Origin: Sperchopsis tessellata
Lineage: Eukaryota > Arthropoda > Insecta > Coleoptera > Hydrophilidae
Length of the DNA: 30,005 bases
Reading direction: 5' to 3'
NCBI GenBank assembly: GCA_033557685.1
Contig: JAWQRN010000418.1
Location: 1 to 30,005, forward strand
The notes under the pieces are model-generated. The model was not told the origin of the DNA, did not search any database, and was given only the letters and a program-made list of their open reading frames with translations. This document shows positions 20,069 to 30,005 of this stretch, piece after piece. Position numbers and translations under genes: made by a program. The first letter of the stretch is position 1; every line of letters begins with the position of its first letter.

Positions 20069-21753
20069 TTCAAAGGTTAAAACTCGCTTAAAAATATCAT
20101 TTGTGAGTATTTTAGTTGCTCTTACTTATTATAGTTAGCCTATCAGTTAGTTGGGTCAGATCACATTTTATTTTTAAATCTATTTACTACGTTTACTTTT
20201 ATAAACACGACACAAGGTACTTGTCAATATTTTGACATGTCAAATGTCAAGGTCAGGGTCAAAAGTTTTTAAATTGTCAAAACTATCAAGTATGATCTTA
20301 TGGAGTTTACTATCAATGGTTTGAGGCGTGGCCGATTATTCGAAATACCTTTCCTACAAAAAGTTCAGACATTGATATAAAATGATTTTTTTATTCACTA
20401 ACCTTCAACATTAAGGTGACCACCCGTATTGCTTTTAGTGGTACAGTAGTGTTTTTAGATAATGTATTATATCCAACAGTTTTCAACAAATCATGCTATA
20501 GAAATCTTATGCAACAGTTACTAAGTAAAAACTATGTATTATAGTTTGGATAAAAGTAAGATAGGTGCACGGATTCATTCCATCAGAAAACCCAGGAACA
20601 AACTTCAAAAGTTCTCATAAAATTGGACAGTGAAATCGTGAAGTTGTATGTTTTTCAATAGATATTGTAAAAAAATTACATTAATTAGGAAGAAATTATA
20701 AAATAACAAGTAATCATAGTCATGTCAACGAAGTTTTCAATGAAGTTAGTAATAAAATATCTTGGAAACAGATAAACGTTGATCAAAAATATGTATTTTT
20801 TAAGAGAATAGATTTTCATGAAAAACGTAAAACTTTTAGGTGAAACTATGTCATATTGTGACCAATATTAGAAGTAGCATGATAAATATTTACTATTCTT
20901 GAGAGAGTCACAAATATATTAAAAGAAAATAATACATTACAATACATTAGCAAACAGAATATTATATTTATGATGAGTATATGTACAAAAAATAAAAACT
21001 GAGTTACCGACAGAATTAAAATATTAATTATAAAAAAATATCTAATTGTACATAGAATATACAATATATATATCTATATCACTATATCATTTCAGATTTC
21101 GAAAATATATTTCAAGACTGATTTTTAAATAATTTAACTTTTTAAAATCTCAATATAAAGAGTTTTTTTCCAATGGTTGAAAGCGAATAAAATATTTTTT
21201 TATATATGTGTATATTTTTTTGCGGTTTTGTTTAATAACTATCTAGTAGTTTAAAAAGAGGTACATGGTTTATTAATTTTAATATATAACAATGATTATA
21301 ATACAGCGGCTAGATTCATTCACTTTCGATCATGTGTCAACATAAAAATTAATGTAGATGTGATAATTTCAACTCTTTATTTAGATGAAAAATTTGAAAA
21401 CCATCGATATTTTTCGACAAACTATTAAATCCATGGGTCCGTGACAAGATTAGAAATATACCAGGAGTGTCGGCCAGAACTCTTAATTATAAAACATATT
21501 TATTTTGCTGGTTCACACAATCTACAGATAGATGATTGATTTGAGGTAAACATAGATAAAGATTAAATATACAATTAAGTATATAATTGTATTATGTATC
21601 TCATATGGGGCGTAGACTAGAAATAATTGGAGTCTAATATTTAGTCTCAATACTAGCAGGTGAAATGAATATGTCATAAATGCTGTTTTCCTTTAATAAA
21701 GTCCTTTAAATGTATAGTTTTTAAGCTTAAAATTAGCGAATGTTAGGCAATAG
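20069..21753. promoter_or_regulatory. Divergent intergenic region between Fritz and TMEM87, no gene seen
   Basis: AT-rich spacer that must contain the promoters of the leftward Fritz gene and possibly of the rightward TMEM87 gene. The segment 20215-20275 is dense in TGTCA/TGACA motifs and includes a perfect palindrome (20231-20244). The rest, 20300-21750, shows only low-complexity AT runs. Confidence 0.5.
20231..20244. promoter_or_regulatory. Perfect 14-bp palindrome TTTGACATGTCAAA
   Basis: The palindrome lies 163 bases upstream of the Fritz start codon and is followed within a few bases by another ATGTCAA. Symmetry and position suggest a binding site for a dimeric factor near the Fritz promoter, but that is inference. 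Confidence 0.4.
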
Positions 21754-22010
21754 TGTACCCTCTCAATAAAACGAAGTGCTTTTCATCTGATAAGAACTTA
21801 TTGGCTTTAAGTGCCAAATCGATTGCGATGAGGGAAAATGTTACTTTTCATATGGTTTTTGAAAATACCCAGGTGTACCATGATTTCCGTAGCTATTTAG
21901 TACGTAGTTACTTCTTCCAAATTGACAGATGTGACAAGACAACTTGTCAAAAGTTTCCTGTGCAAGTTAAACCGGGCATTACCACAGTTTTATTACATGA
22001 AATAAATTAA
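21754..22010 (+). other. Coding-like open frame of unknown identity before TMEM87
   Basis: An open frame of about 85 codons ends at TAA 22008-22010, six bases before the TMEM87 start codon. It has no ATG at its left end and is bounded there by an AG (TTAGGCAATAG) that could be a splice acceptor. The translation (YPLNKTKCFSSDKNLLALSA, then MRENVTFHMVFENTQVYHDF, then DRCDKTTCQKFPV) has balanced, protein-like composition with paired cysteines, but I recognise no family and see no upstream exon. It may be chance, a terminal exon, or 5' UTR of TMEM87. Confidence 0.25.
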
Positions 22011-22015
22011 TAAAC

Positions 22016-25000
22016 ATGATTCTTTATACATTATTTTTTCTGTTTTTACATAGTAGTTTGTGCAATGTATCCAGTGCACTGCCAGACGAAGGAAAATGGG
22101 ATTATAACTGGACTTCAGCCTCGGTTTGTATACACAATAATAGATTGGTTTCCCCAAGAAATAATTAAATATTCTCATTTCAGAGTTATCCACAACCCTT
22201 GTCGAAAAGCCTGTATAAAGGCTCGCAAATTTTTATTACCTGTAAGTATGCCAGATCAGATTTTCAGCAGATGTTTACATGAAGGTGTATTTTTAGTGAA
22301 TTGCGAAGTTGTAGTCGATACAAATATTACAGTCAGTTATGCAATCGTTCGATCGAAGTGCTGGGATATCTCAGAAGCCCTCAATCAAGCCCAACAGGTA
22401 AGATTCCTTCAAAATGTAATAAGTAATTCTATTTTAAAAACAGGTATACTTAATCAATTAACGTATTGTTCATAATTATTGTTCATGTAATATCTACATA
22501 TATTATCCATCTTTACGAATTAAAATATGCACATAGAATGAAATCTGTTGCTTTTTTAGATTCTGTTTATCTATTTCGTTTCTTTTGTTGGTTCAATTAA
22601 CATCAATCATTATTGGTTTGATCCCTGAATTGTTTTTTAAGATTCTTCCATATTTAGTTTTCTTTTCTTTGAATGCTCTATTTTGTTATATGAAAAATTA
22701 ATTTTTGTGTTGGTGCCCCACCGCAAAATACCTTACTCTTGATTCTTATCTTTATGCCCACTCTGCAAACGAAACGTTTTCCACAACTACGCAATTCATA
22801 TTGCCACGTCTAAGCTCAATACGCGCACGACTTGAATCCGAGTTGTGCGCATTTCATGATGACTCGTATCTGAGTCATGTGCATTGAATGAGTTAATATT
22901 ATAACTAGAACATCTTTTATATTTTGAGAATTACTTAACGAGGCTTTTAAATTTAACCGATTGAGTAGTTCAGCAATTTTGTAGGAAATAATATCAACGA
23001 CGATTGGGATAACAATAATTGAAAAAACTTTTCTTAAGTTTTCTATGGAAAGTCTGTTCTATAATAGAAATAGGGAAAGAATTATTTTGGGCAATTTGTA
23101 AAATAATACTAATATCAATCACAAAATCTGATCATTCCACTGATATGATAAACAAACGGTTAAACATACAATTAAAAAATGCTAATTTATGAGCAAACGG
23201 GTGATTGAACTTAAAATTAATTCAATGAGGAGTGTGAGTTGGGTTTTTATGGACCCTAAATTTCACTCTTCTTCTACGAAGACGAGTTAGTCATATCAAG
23301 AAAATTTAGACTATTTAACAGTTCTGTTGTACCTCAGCTGTAAACCAAATATTTGAATGTAATTTATTTAAAGAATTAAGCAAAGAATTAATTTCAGCTT
23401 TGGGACCTTGAACAATACAGAATATATCACCAACATATCTTGCCCAAAAATAAATATTATTAGCTTAATTGGAACTAAGAAAGGATGACTTTAATTCATC
23501 CATAAAGAGATCAGTTAATTAGAGGGCATCCCATAGTTAACCATCTGGTTGACAATATAGTGAATCATTCAAAAAGAAAAAAAAATTGTTCTAAAGTAAC
23601 AGTGAGAAGATCCCCAATAGCTTAGGTAATTTCATTACTTACATGTGATTTTATTAAAAGACGATTTAGAATATAAATACAATCAAGTATTTACTCACTT
23701 CTGCTCCAATATTTGATTGTATTGATATTGTAAAACGTCTTTTAATCAAATCACATCTAAATAATGACATTACAGAATTGTACAATTGTCTAGGTACTGA
23801 TAAAAAGATGGAACTGCGTTACATTACTGTTTATGATAGCAGGCATACAAATTTACATTTCATAGTCCTCGTTGTTAGATTCATTTACATAATTTCAATT
23901 TACTTTCATAGTAATAGTAGTAATATTTCAAAATCGAACAGGACCTAAACGTAGTCAAAATTAAACACAATTCATTGCAACAAAATCTTATAACATACAT
24001 AATATAACACAATAATAATATAATACAATAATTATAATAATACAATAACCCAGACAACATGCATACCTCATCGCCTTGCATAATCAAAATATTCTTCGAC
24101 CGAATAGCAACATCCAACCTCAAGAAAACGCTTAATACCATTAGCAATCATAGTGTAATCTTTAATATTTTTAAAGTTTGAAGGCACTATAAGAAGCACC
24201 TTTTTCATAAAAAGTAGTATCATGAACCGGAACTCGGAGACTGTTGCTGTAACTGATGGACATACTCTGTGAGACATCCGAGTTTCTCGTGAAGTATTTC
24301 GGATTCCTCTTCACAAAGCACACCAATCTGAAAACATACAAAGAAGACAGAGGCATTATATCGAGATCCCTGAAATGGTTCCTGCAAGAAGTCGTGAATG
24401 AAATACCAACAATGCATCTTATTATTCTCTTTTGAAGAACAAAAAGTTGACGAGCAAAAGGCGAAGAGCCCCAACAAATCAGACTGTATATGTGTAAAAT
24501 AAAAGACCCTCAAAGCAAAATCATCCATTGATTGCTTAATATTTCTTATAGCATACAGGGCAGAGTTGATACCGGGAAAAAAGGCCATCAATATGTGGTA
24601 CATATTTAAGAGATTGGTCCACTGTGGCTCAGATCTACCCTTCATTCGCATTAAATTAGAAGGACTCCCCAAACAGCGATCGCTTCGGAATAGAAGAAGT
24701 GCAGTCTTACTACAGCTAAGCGACAAACTGTTCAACTCGCTCCAAGAACACATGGAGTCCGCAATACCTGACAAAGAGAGAGAAACTTCATTCACAGATA
24801 GGCCACTTGCCACACATGAAGTATCGTCAGCAAACTGGCAAAGGAACTGACACTGGACACCGCGATGAAGATCGTTCACATAAATCAGAAACAACAGAGG
24901 GCCCAACACAGAACCCTGCGGGATGCCCCAATCAATTTCCATTCAAGGAGAGAAATGCTCACATACGATTCCATCAACCGTTCCACATACACATACAGCC

Positions 25001-27927
25001 TGTCACCTGTGACTGAAGTAACTTTTAAGCCACTCCTGGACACAACCCCTTATACCTAAGTAAGACATTTTTTAAAACAATACTCCATGTGAGATCATAT
25101 CGAAAGCCTTGGAATAGTTAGAAAAGGCCCCTGCAACAATAGAACCTCTATCCAGTTCCCTAAGAATATATTCCACACAGCTGAAAACAGCTCTCTCTGT
25201 ACCACCATTTGGTATAAATCCAAACTGACTAAGAATCAGGATTTGATAGGATGTTAAAAATTTCTTAAAGTGCTTATATGCAACCTTCTCAATAATCTTT
25301 GCAAAAACTGATAATAGAGACATGGATCTATAATATTTAAAGTCATCCTTAGGTCCCTTATTATGAATAGGTATTAACTTCCCAATCCTCAATTTATCTG
25401 GAAAAATACCCTGGGCAAACGACTCATTTATAATATGTATCAAATGCCCACTAATATTATCAGAAATCAACTTCAAAACACTACATGGAATTCCATCCAT
25501 GCCCATAGAAGCCTTAAACGAGATGGCGTTAATAAACTCAACAACCTCACCTTCATCTGTCGGAGACATAAACATAGAAGGAAAATGAAGAGTACGATAC
25601 ACCTCATCAACTGAAAACAGGAGGTTCACGCACCAACGTAGAAAAGCTACAGAAAGCTCCAGCGTTCCTTCCCCGTCAACCGCAGCAGTACCATCCTCCC
25701 TTCTAAGAGACAAATTCTGAAGATGTCTGATGCAGTTATTCTCCTTCTTAATGATGTTCCAAACAGCCTTGGATTTATTCTCTGATAACAAAACACTTTG
25801 AGTGTTGAAATCCCTCTTGAAATCATCTATACTTGCACGATATTTCTTCTTGCGTATATTATATACAGGACGTAGCTCAGGGAACCTTTTACTAAGGAAA
25901 TACAAATCGTTTAGAGCCCATTTATTCTCTCTTATATAAGCAGGAAGTTGTACTTGTTTATTAACAGCTGTCTGTCTTCTACGTTCAACAAGAGGAAAGG
26001 TCATATTAAAGTAATGTAGAAAAATCATCAAAAAACTGTCATACTTCCAATATATAGAAACAGTCTCATAAACATCAAGCCCCTACAATACCTATTAACA
26101 CACCTATGCACCAATTCAGGAAATGTAACCATCTGGCACATGTGATCTGAAGTATGAGGATTAAATACACTAGAATACAGAAATTACTGAAGATATTGTC
26201 TATTCGAGATGAATAGACACCACTATAACTAGTAGCTACTCCAACGTGAGGCCTCATACCAAAAGATTCAAAAATATCATTTAGTCTCCTCGCCCTTTCA
26301 CAGTTCACAGAAAAAGCTACATTGAAATCCCATCAGACCATCAAGTATTTAGGAACTCCAAACACCGTTTACAATAAATCATATAGACAATCACAAAATA
26401 AGTAAATATCACCCGAAGAGGATCAATACACACAAACAATAACAATTTTCGCACTATGGAGTTGTAACTCCACGAACAGAGTATTCAAAATTCTTTTCAA
26501 CCGATTCCATTGCAGATTCCACCGTAACACACATAACAGTTTCCGATACATAAATAATTGTTCCATCCCCCTTCTGTTCCTTCCTTCAAGAAACATTTAA
26601 TAGTTCATAACACTCAATACAGAGAGAATCAGCATACATTTTGAACAGTGGTCAAAAGGTTAATATATTTTTTTTTTTGTTTCAGATTATACACACAGCT
26701 ACGAATAATGCAACTGCTTACAGTACAACCAGTATGCATAAATGTAATGACCACATATACTTGGAGGGAGCTGCTGTGCAGGAGAAGTCCCTGGGAAAAT
26801 CTTTACATCCAGTGTATTCTGTATCCAGCGATGGAGTATATGTACTCCTATTATCGTTTAAGCCTTACGAAGCAGTGTCAGATCTAAGTTTGAGTGTACA
26901 TGTAGAAATGAAAAGTGATTACGGTTATTTATCAGCAGCTGACTGGCCATTGCTACCGTTTTACGGCTTCATGTGCTTCTTTTACATCATCTTAGGCTTA
27001 ATATGGCTTGTGCTGTCTTTTATGCAATGGCGTGACTTATTGCGAGTACAATTTTGGATTGGAGGTGTAATTCTATTAGGGATGCTGGAAAAAGCTACTT
27101 TCTACGCCGAATTTCAGAGTATAAATAACACAGGGACTCGTGTACAAGGGGCGATGCTTTTTGCAGAATGGGTATCCTGTGGAAAACGGACTTTAGCTCG
27201 GATGTTAGTAGTGATTGTAAGCCTCGGGTTTGGTATAGTAAAACCAAGATTAGGTGCCACATTACATCGTGTCGTTGGGGTGGGATTGCTGTATTTCTTC
27301 CTAGCCGTATCTGAGGGGTATTTAAGAGTTACACGTCTAAAGAATGATCAAAGTAAAGATTTAATTGTTGCATCTGTTCCACTCGCCGTGCTCGACTCTG
27401 CTATTTGTTGGTGGATTTTTAGTGCTTTAGTCAACACGACTCGTACGTTACGTTTAAGAAGAAACGAAGTTAAATTAGCTTTGTATCGACATTTTACCAA
27501 TACATTAATTTTTTCTGTATCGGCTTCCGTGATATTTATGTTATACGCTATTATGACACACCACGTTGTTTCTTGCTTGACTGTTTGGAAAGATTTGTGG
27601 TTAGATGAAGCCTATTGGCACATATTGTTCTCTGCGCTTTTGCTGGTCATTATGATCTTATGGCGTCCTACTAATAACAATCAAAGGTATGCGTTTGTAC
27701 CTCTGTTGGAAACTGGGGACGATGAAGAAGAGGAACAGTTAGTTAATGATGCTTATGGAGTAAAAGTACGGATCCACAACCAACGTACAAATTCTCCTAA
27801 AGTGACATCTGTTGAAGAAGATTTAAAATGGTTGGAGGAAAATGTAACGATTGATCCTCCTCTTCCTGTGTTAGATTCCGACGAAGAACTTGTTAATACT
27901 AGGTTTGAGGTTTCAAAAATGCAGTAG
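22016..27927 (+). CDS. TMEM87A: TMEM87-type seven-transmembrane Golgi protein, four exons, complete
   Basis: Join 22016-22123, 22184-22241, 22297-22397, 26686-27927; 502 aa with agreeing phases (0, 1, 0). TMEM87 proteins are Golgi/endosome membrane proteins with a luminal GOLD-like domain and seven membrane helices, implicated in endosome-to-Golgi retrograde transport. Residues 1 to about 20 form a signal peptide (MILYTLFFLFLHSSLC), then LPDEGKWDYNW. The luminal domain continues through KSLYKGSQIFIT, the NITVSYAIVRSKCWD region and KCNDHIYL. The 7TM part starts at about residue 178: GYLSAADWPLLPFYGFM, YWRDLL-like MQWRDLLRVQFWIGGVILLG, LEKATFYAEFQ, GIVKPRLG, LYRHFTNTL, ILWRPTNNNQRYAF. The tail has DLKWLEENV and PVLDSDEE. 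The first three exons are separated by tiny introns (60 and 55 bases). The third intron is 4288 bp, full of retroelements. Paralog choice (87A or 87B) is not meaningful for an insect. Confidence 0.93.
22823..22878. repeat. Two related palindromes in tandem, 32 bp apart
   Basis: Hairpin 1 (22823-22850): GCGCACGACT, loop TGAATCCG, AGTTGTGCGC; a 10-base stem with one G-T pair. Hairpin 2 (22859-22878): ATGACTC, loop GTATCT, GAGTCAT; a perfect 7-base stem. The cores GACTTGAATCCGAGTT and GACTCGTATCTGAGTC match at 12 of 16 positions with a 32-base offset. They lie in TMEM87 intron 3 in an unusually GC-rich patch (22780-22880). Confidence 0.75.
22920..23760 (-). mobile_element. Decayed Penelope-like retroelement (reverse transcriptase)
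   Basis: Minus-strand translation gives the Penelope-type order: IYFWARYVGDIFCIVQGP (palm motif C, YVDD changed to YVGD), NKLHSNIWFTAEVQ, KFRVHKNPTHTPH, NHPFAHKLAFFNCMFNRLF, IAQNNSFP and DIISYKIAELLNRLNLKAS. The phrases for SNIQFT.EVE, YRKPTHTD, SNHP..HK and ...KIS.KI...L.R.NI are diagnostic of Penelope-like elements. Upstream parts (DLIKRRFTISIQSN near 23740; NDSLYCQPDG near 23550) are interrupted by an inverted duplication. The C-terminal GIY-YIG nuclease is not recognisable. Stops, frameshifts and the lost catalytic Asp make it inactive. Confidence 0.8.
23641..23758. repeat. 51-base inverted repeat with 16-base loop
   Basis: The left arm (23641-23691) and the reverse complement of the right arm (23708-23758) agree at 45 of 51 positions; 16 bases separate them. 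The right arm, read on the minus strand, is Penelope coding sequence (DLIKRRFTISIQSN), so the left arm is an inverted copy of part of the element. The arms can form a long hairpin. Confidence 0.9.
23880..26630 (-). mobile_element. Near-full-length but inactive Jockey-type LINE in TMEM87 intron 3
   Basis: Read on the minus strand from about 26630: endonuclease C-terminal part (DFNVAFSVNCERARRLNDI, SRIDNIFSN and, after a frameshift, PHTSDHMCQM with the catalytic SDH); linker (LPAYIRENKWALNDLYFLSK, FNTQSVLLSENKSKAVWNII); reverse transcriptase with SMGMDGIPCSVLK, FAQGIFPDKLRIGKLIPIHN, GPKDDFKYYRSMSLLS, SQFGFIPNGGTERAVF, NYSKAFDMISH, GIPQGSVLGPLLFLIYVNDL and CQFADDTSC. Catalytic motifs A (KAFD) and C (FADD) are kept. 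The C-terminal part (LEVGCCYSVEEYFDYARR) ends near 24070 and an AT-rich 3' tail follows. At least three frame breaks show it is inactive. It is younger-looking than the other LINEs here. Confidence 0.88.
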
Positions 27928-27952
27928 GTTACTTAATGAGTGTAATGTAGAA

Positions 27953-27958
27953 AATAAA
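27953..27958 (+). terminator. Polyadenylation signal of TMEM87
   Basis: AATAAA 25 bases after the TMEM87 stop codon. Confidence 0.7.
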
Positions 27959-29055
27959 TACTAATTTATTTGCCATATTTTCATATCTAGAATATTTTTG
28001 TTTAGACACTTTTTACTAATGAAATAAAAAATAACGATTCCCATGGATATACCATATCTATAATGTCAGGGCTTTTGTCAAAATCGATTTATAGATTCAA
28101 AATGCAAGACCTAATGATACAGGAAAGGTGTTTCCGGGTGAAAACGAGTAGTGGCTTACACTCTTTCACCCGCATACACTTTTCAAAAGGCAAAATGTAA
28201 AAATTGTGTTTAAGTATGGTGAATTCTAAATAAAAAGTATCATAGGTATTCAGTGCAATAAACTTCCTCCATTCTTATAGGCAAGAACTGTGTTAGTCTA
28301 TTATATTTAATACCTAATGATACCTTTTGTTTAGATTTTACTGAACTTATTTTTTGGTATTTTTTCTTTCGTCCTTCAATACAATTTCTTTTGCTCGTAA
28401 GTTTTTTATCGCGGTTTCTAAGTTTGGTGTCTGCTTACGTCTGCTGTTGGTAAATAAAATTTGACATTATCTTTCTCGGTTCATTAAGTAAAAAACAAAC
28501 ATATCACTATATGTCAAAGTACTATGAATAAAATCCAAATTTTTTGCATAACCCAAATTTAAGATTAAATATTTTCACAATTAACAGATGTTGCATGTTA
28601 CATTATTTGCTGAATTCCACATGAGGATTTCGTTACTAAACATTGGGAAACAATACAAATTTACTCCTTTTTTAACCTTTAGATAATATTGTGCAAGTAC
28701 AATCAAAGACGTACACAGTCTGCCAGAACTTTTTTATTAAAACTCCTGTTCCGATTTGCTATTCTCTGAAAAAGATTATTCACGCTACGGGATCTTAGAT
28801 ATTATTAAACATGTAGAAAAATTTAAACTACCAAACTAGTTTTAAATTTTGTGCTTGCTTCGACACTATTATTAACTCTACGAGATATTTAAATGGTAAA
28901 TTTGTCCCATTTAAAAAATTATAACTGTGTGTGTTTTCTTCCGCTATTATATAGCTCAATAATTTGGGTTTTAAATCTACCTAATTTTTAGTAAAAACAA
29001 TATTTAAAACTGAATAAAGAAAAAGTTTCCACATCGTTTACCAGTAAAAATTAAA
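27959..29055. other. Gene-free AT-rich region downstream of TMEM87
   Basis: No coding frame can be supported. It holds an imperfect hairpin (28123-28184) and a looser inverted pair (AGTATCATAGGTATT near 28236, AATACCTAATGATAC near 28308). The pattern hints at a small unclassified inverted-repeat element between about 28110 and 28325. Confidence 0.45.
28123..28184. repeat. Imperfect 21-base inverted repeat
   Basis: GAAAGGTGTTTCCGGGTGAAA at 28123-28143 pairs with TTTCACCCGCATACACTTTTC at 28164-28184, matching at 18 of 21 positions with a 20-base loop. Confidence 0.7.
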
Positions 29056-29195
29056 ATGAAATACAGAAATAGTCACGTGTTGCAAGTTTTTATGAAATAT
29101 ATGATAAAAACTTCCGTTATCCTATACATTTTAGGTATTTATATATTTAGTCTTCAAAATGTATATAATTAAAAATTTTCATTCTTTCGTTTATC
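29056..29195 (+). repeat. Direct repeat, copy 1
   Basis: This 140-base segment starting ATGAAATACAGAAATAG recurs at 29863-30005 in the same orientation. The copies differ only by three extra bases (CAT) in copy 2. Flanking sequence to the left of each copy is unrelated, so the repeat has a sharp left boundary. Confidence 0.95.
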
Positions 29196-29862
29196 TTTAT
29201 ATCTTCATTTGAAACATTTAACTTTTTTCAAGTTATTTTTTCACTTTATTTTTATGGGCCTAATATTGTATCCTGTGCGGTACCACTTCTGATTCCAGAG
29301 AACTGGTTTACGGAGCCACGTATCTCTTTGGTCGGGGTTGGGCTTATCAAAACATTATCAAGTTGAGTAACATTTTATTTCCCTAAATTTAGTGACAAAA
29401 TCCTTCCTTACACGATCATACTAGGGAGCAAATTTATCATTAGTTCATAAGATATGTCACGTCGTTAATTTGTTAAACGTCTGGTTTTACAGATCAAAAT
29501 GTTTAAACTTACAAAAAAAATGTGTTAATTTCGGGCTTATATACTGTATTTAAGAAGTCTTTGTGCCCTGCATTCACAGTATCATTATTTCATTTTGAAC
29601 ATTGGTCAGAACATAAATTTTATTTTGGTTTTGTTTTTTGTCTGAATCCAAAAGTCAATAATTTTTTAAATTAATCAGTGAATCTTAATAAATATTTTTA
29701 CAAAAGAAAATATTTAATTTGAGATTATAAATATCCACTACAAAAGCAAAAATAAATATAACGTGATAAATTATATTTTTTTATTTATATTTTTATTATA
29801 TATTTGTTACTTCTGTTAATTATTAGTAAGTATATTATTTCGTACAAAATAAGTTTAAACAT
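29196..29862. other. Sequence between the two direct repeats
   Basis: AT-rich with a small GC-richer patch at 29270-29340. No reading frame, tRNA-like sequence or reverse transcriptase motif can be supported. Its first bases may still belong to the repeat, because copy 2 is cut by the window end. Confidence 0.5.
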
Positions 29863-30005
29863 ATGAAATACAGAAATAGTCACGTGTTGCAAGTTTTTAT
29901 GAAATATATGATAAAAACTTCCGTTATCATCCTATACATTTTAGGTATTTATATATTTAGTCTTCAAAATGTATATAATTAAAAATTTTCATTCTTTCGT
30001 TTATC
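29863..30005 (+). repeat. Direct repeat, copy 2, cut by the window end
   Basis: It matches copy 1 over all 140 bases available, apart from a CAT insertion (GTTATCATCCTAT against GTTATCCTAT). The repeat is therefore at least 140 bases and continues beyond the window. Confidence 0.95.

Noticed and set aside
22065..22475. Plus-strand frame of 136 codons starting MYPVHCQTKENG as one TMEM87 exon
   Set aside because: The true exons use two other frames joined across introns of 60 and 55 bases. Only that reading gives a signal peptide and the family's residue order.
24566..24850. Plus-strand frame inside the minus-strand Jockey LINE
   Set aside because: It is the shadow of the reverse transcriptase coding strand; the minus strand gives clear motifs here.

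Overview
The window is animal nuclear DNA, almost certainly from an insect. It is A+T-rich, its genes are split by introns with GT...AG borders, and it carries a typical insect mix of decayed mobile elements (mariner, RTE-type and Jockey-type LINEs, a Penelope-like element, a MITE). A beetle is plausible, but the species cannot be fixed from the sequence alone.

Five genes can be reconstructed. From the left: phosphoserine phosphatase (+, 559-3514, five exons, 223 aa) and mitochondrial ribosomal protein mL48 (+, 4037-7031, three exons, 177 aa, with a dead mariner in its second intron). Next is a 3 kb block of transposon remnants: RTE LINE, AT-rich DNA, a MITE and a fragment of a tyrosine-recombinase-like gene. 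Then comes a long minus-strand gene for the planar-polarity/ciliogenesis effector Fritz/WDPCP (20068 down to 10192, six exons, 1077 aa). Its intron 5 contains a small intronless plus-strand gene of unknown function (12755-13318). Its intron 3 contains a dead Jockey-superfamily LINE and a Penelope-like terminal sequence. Last is a TMEM87-type seven-transmembrane Golgi protein (+, 22016-27927, four exons, 502 aa). Its third intron is filled with a Penelope-like element and a minus-strand Jockey-type LINE.

All exon joins were checked for GT/AG borders and matching codon phase. The genes have no evident shared pathway; they are ordinary syntenic housekeeping and developmental genes. Most of the unusual structure lies in the repeats: an inverted partial self-copy inside the Penelope element, a pair of related palindromes 32 bp apart, a 140 bp nearly identical direct repeat at the right edge, and a degenerate hammerhead-like motif. 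I found no convincing wholly new biological system. The best candidates for a second look are the repeat structures, the nested gene, and two coding-like segments I could not identify.
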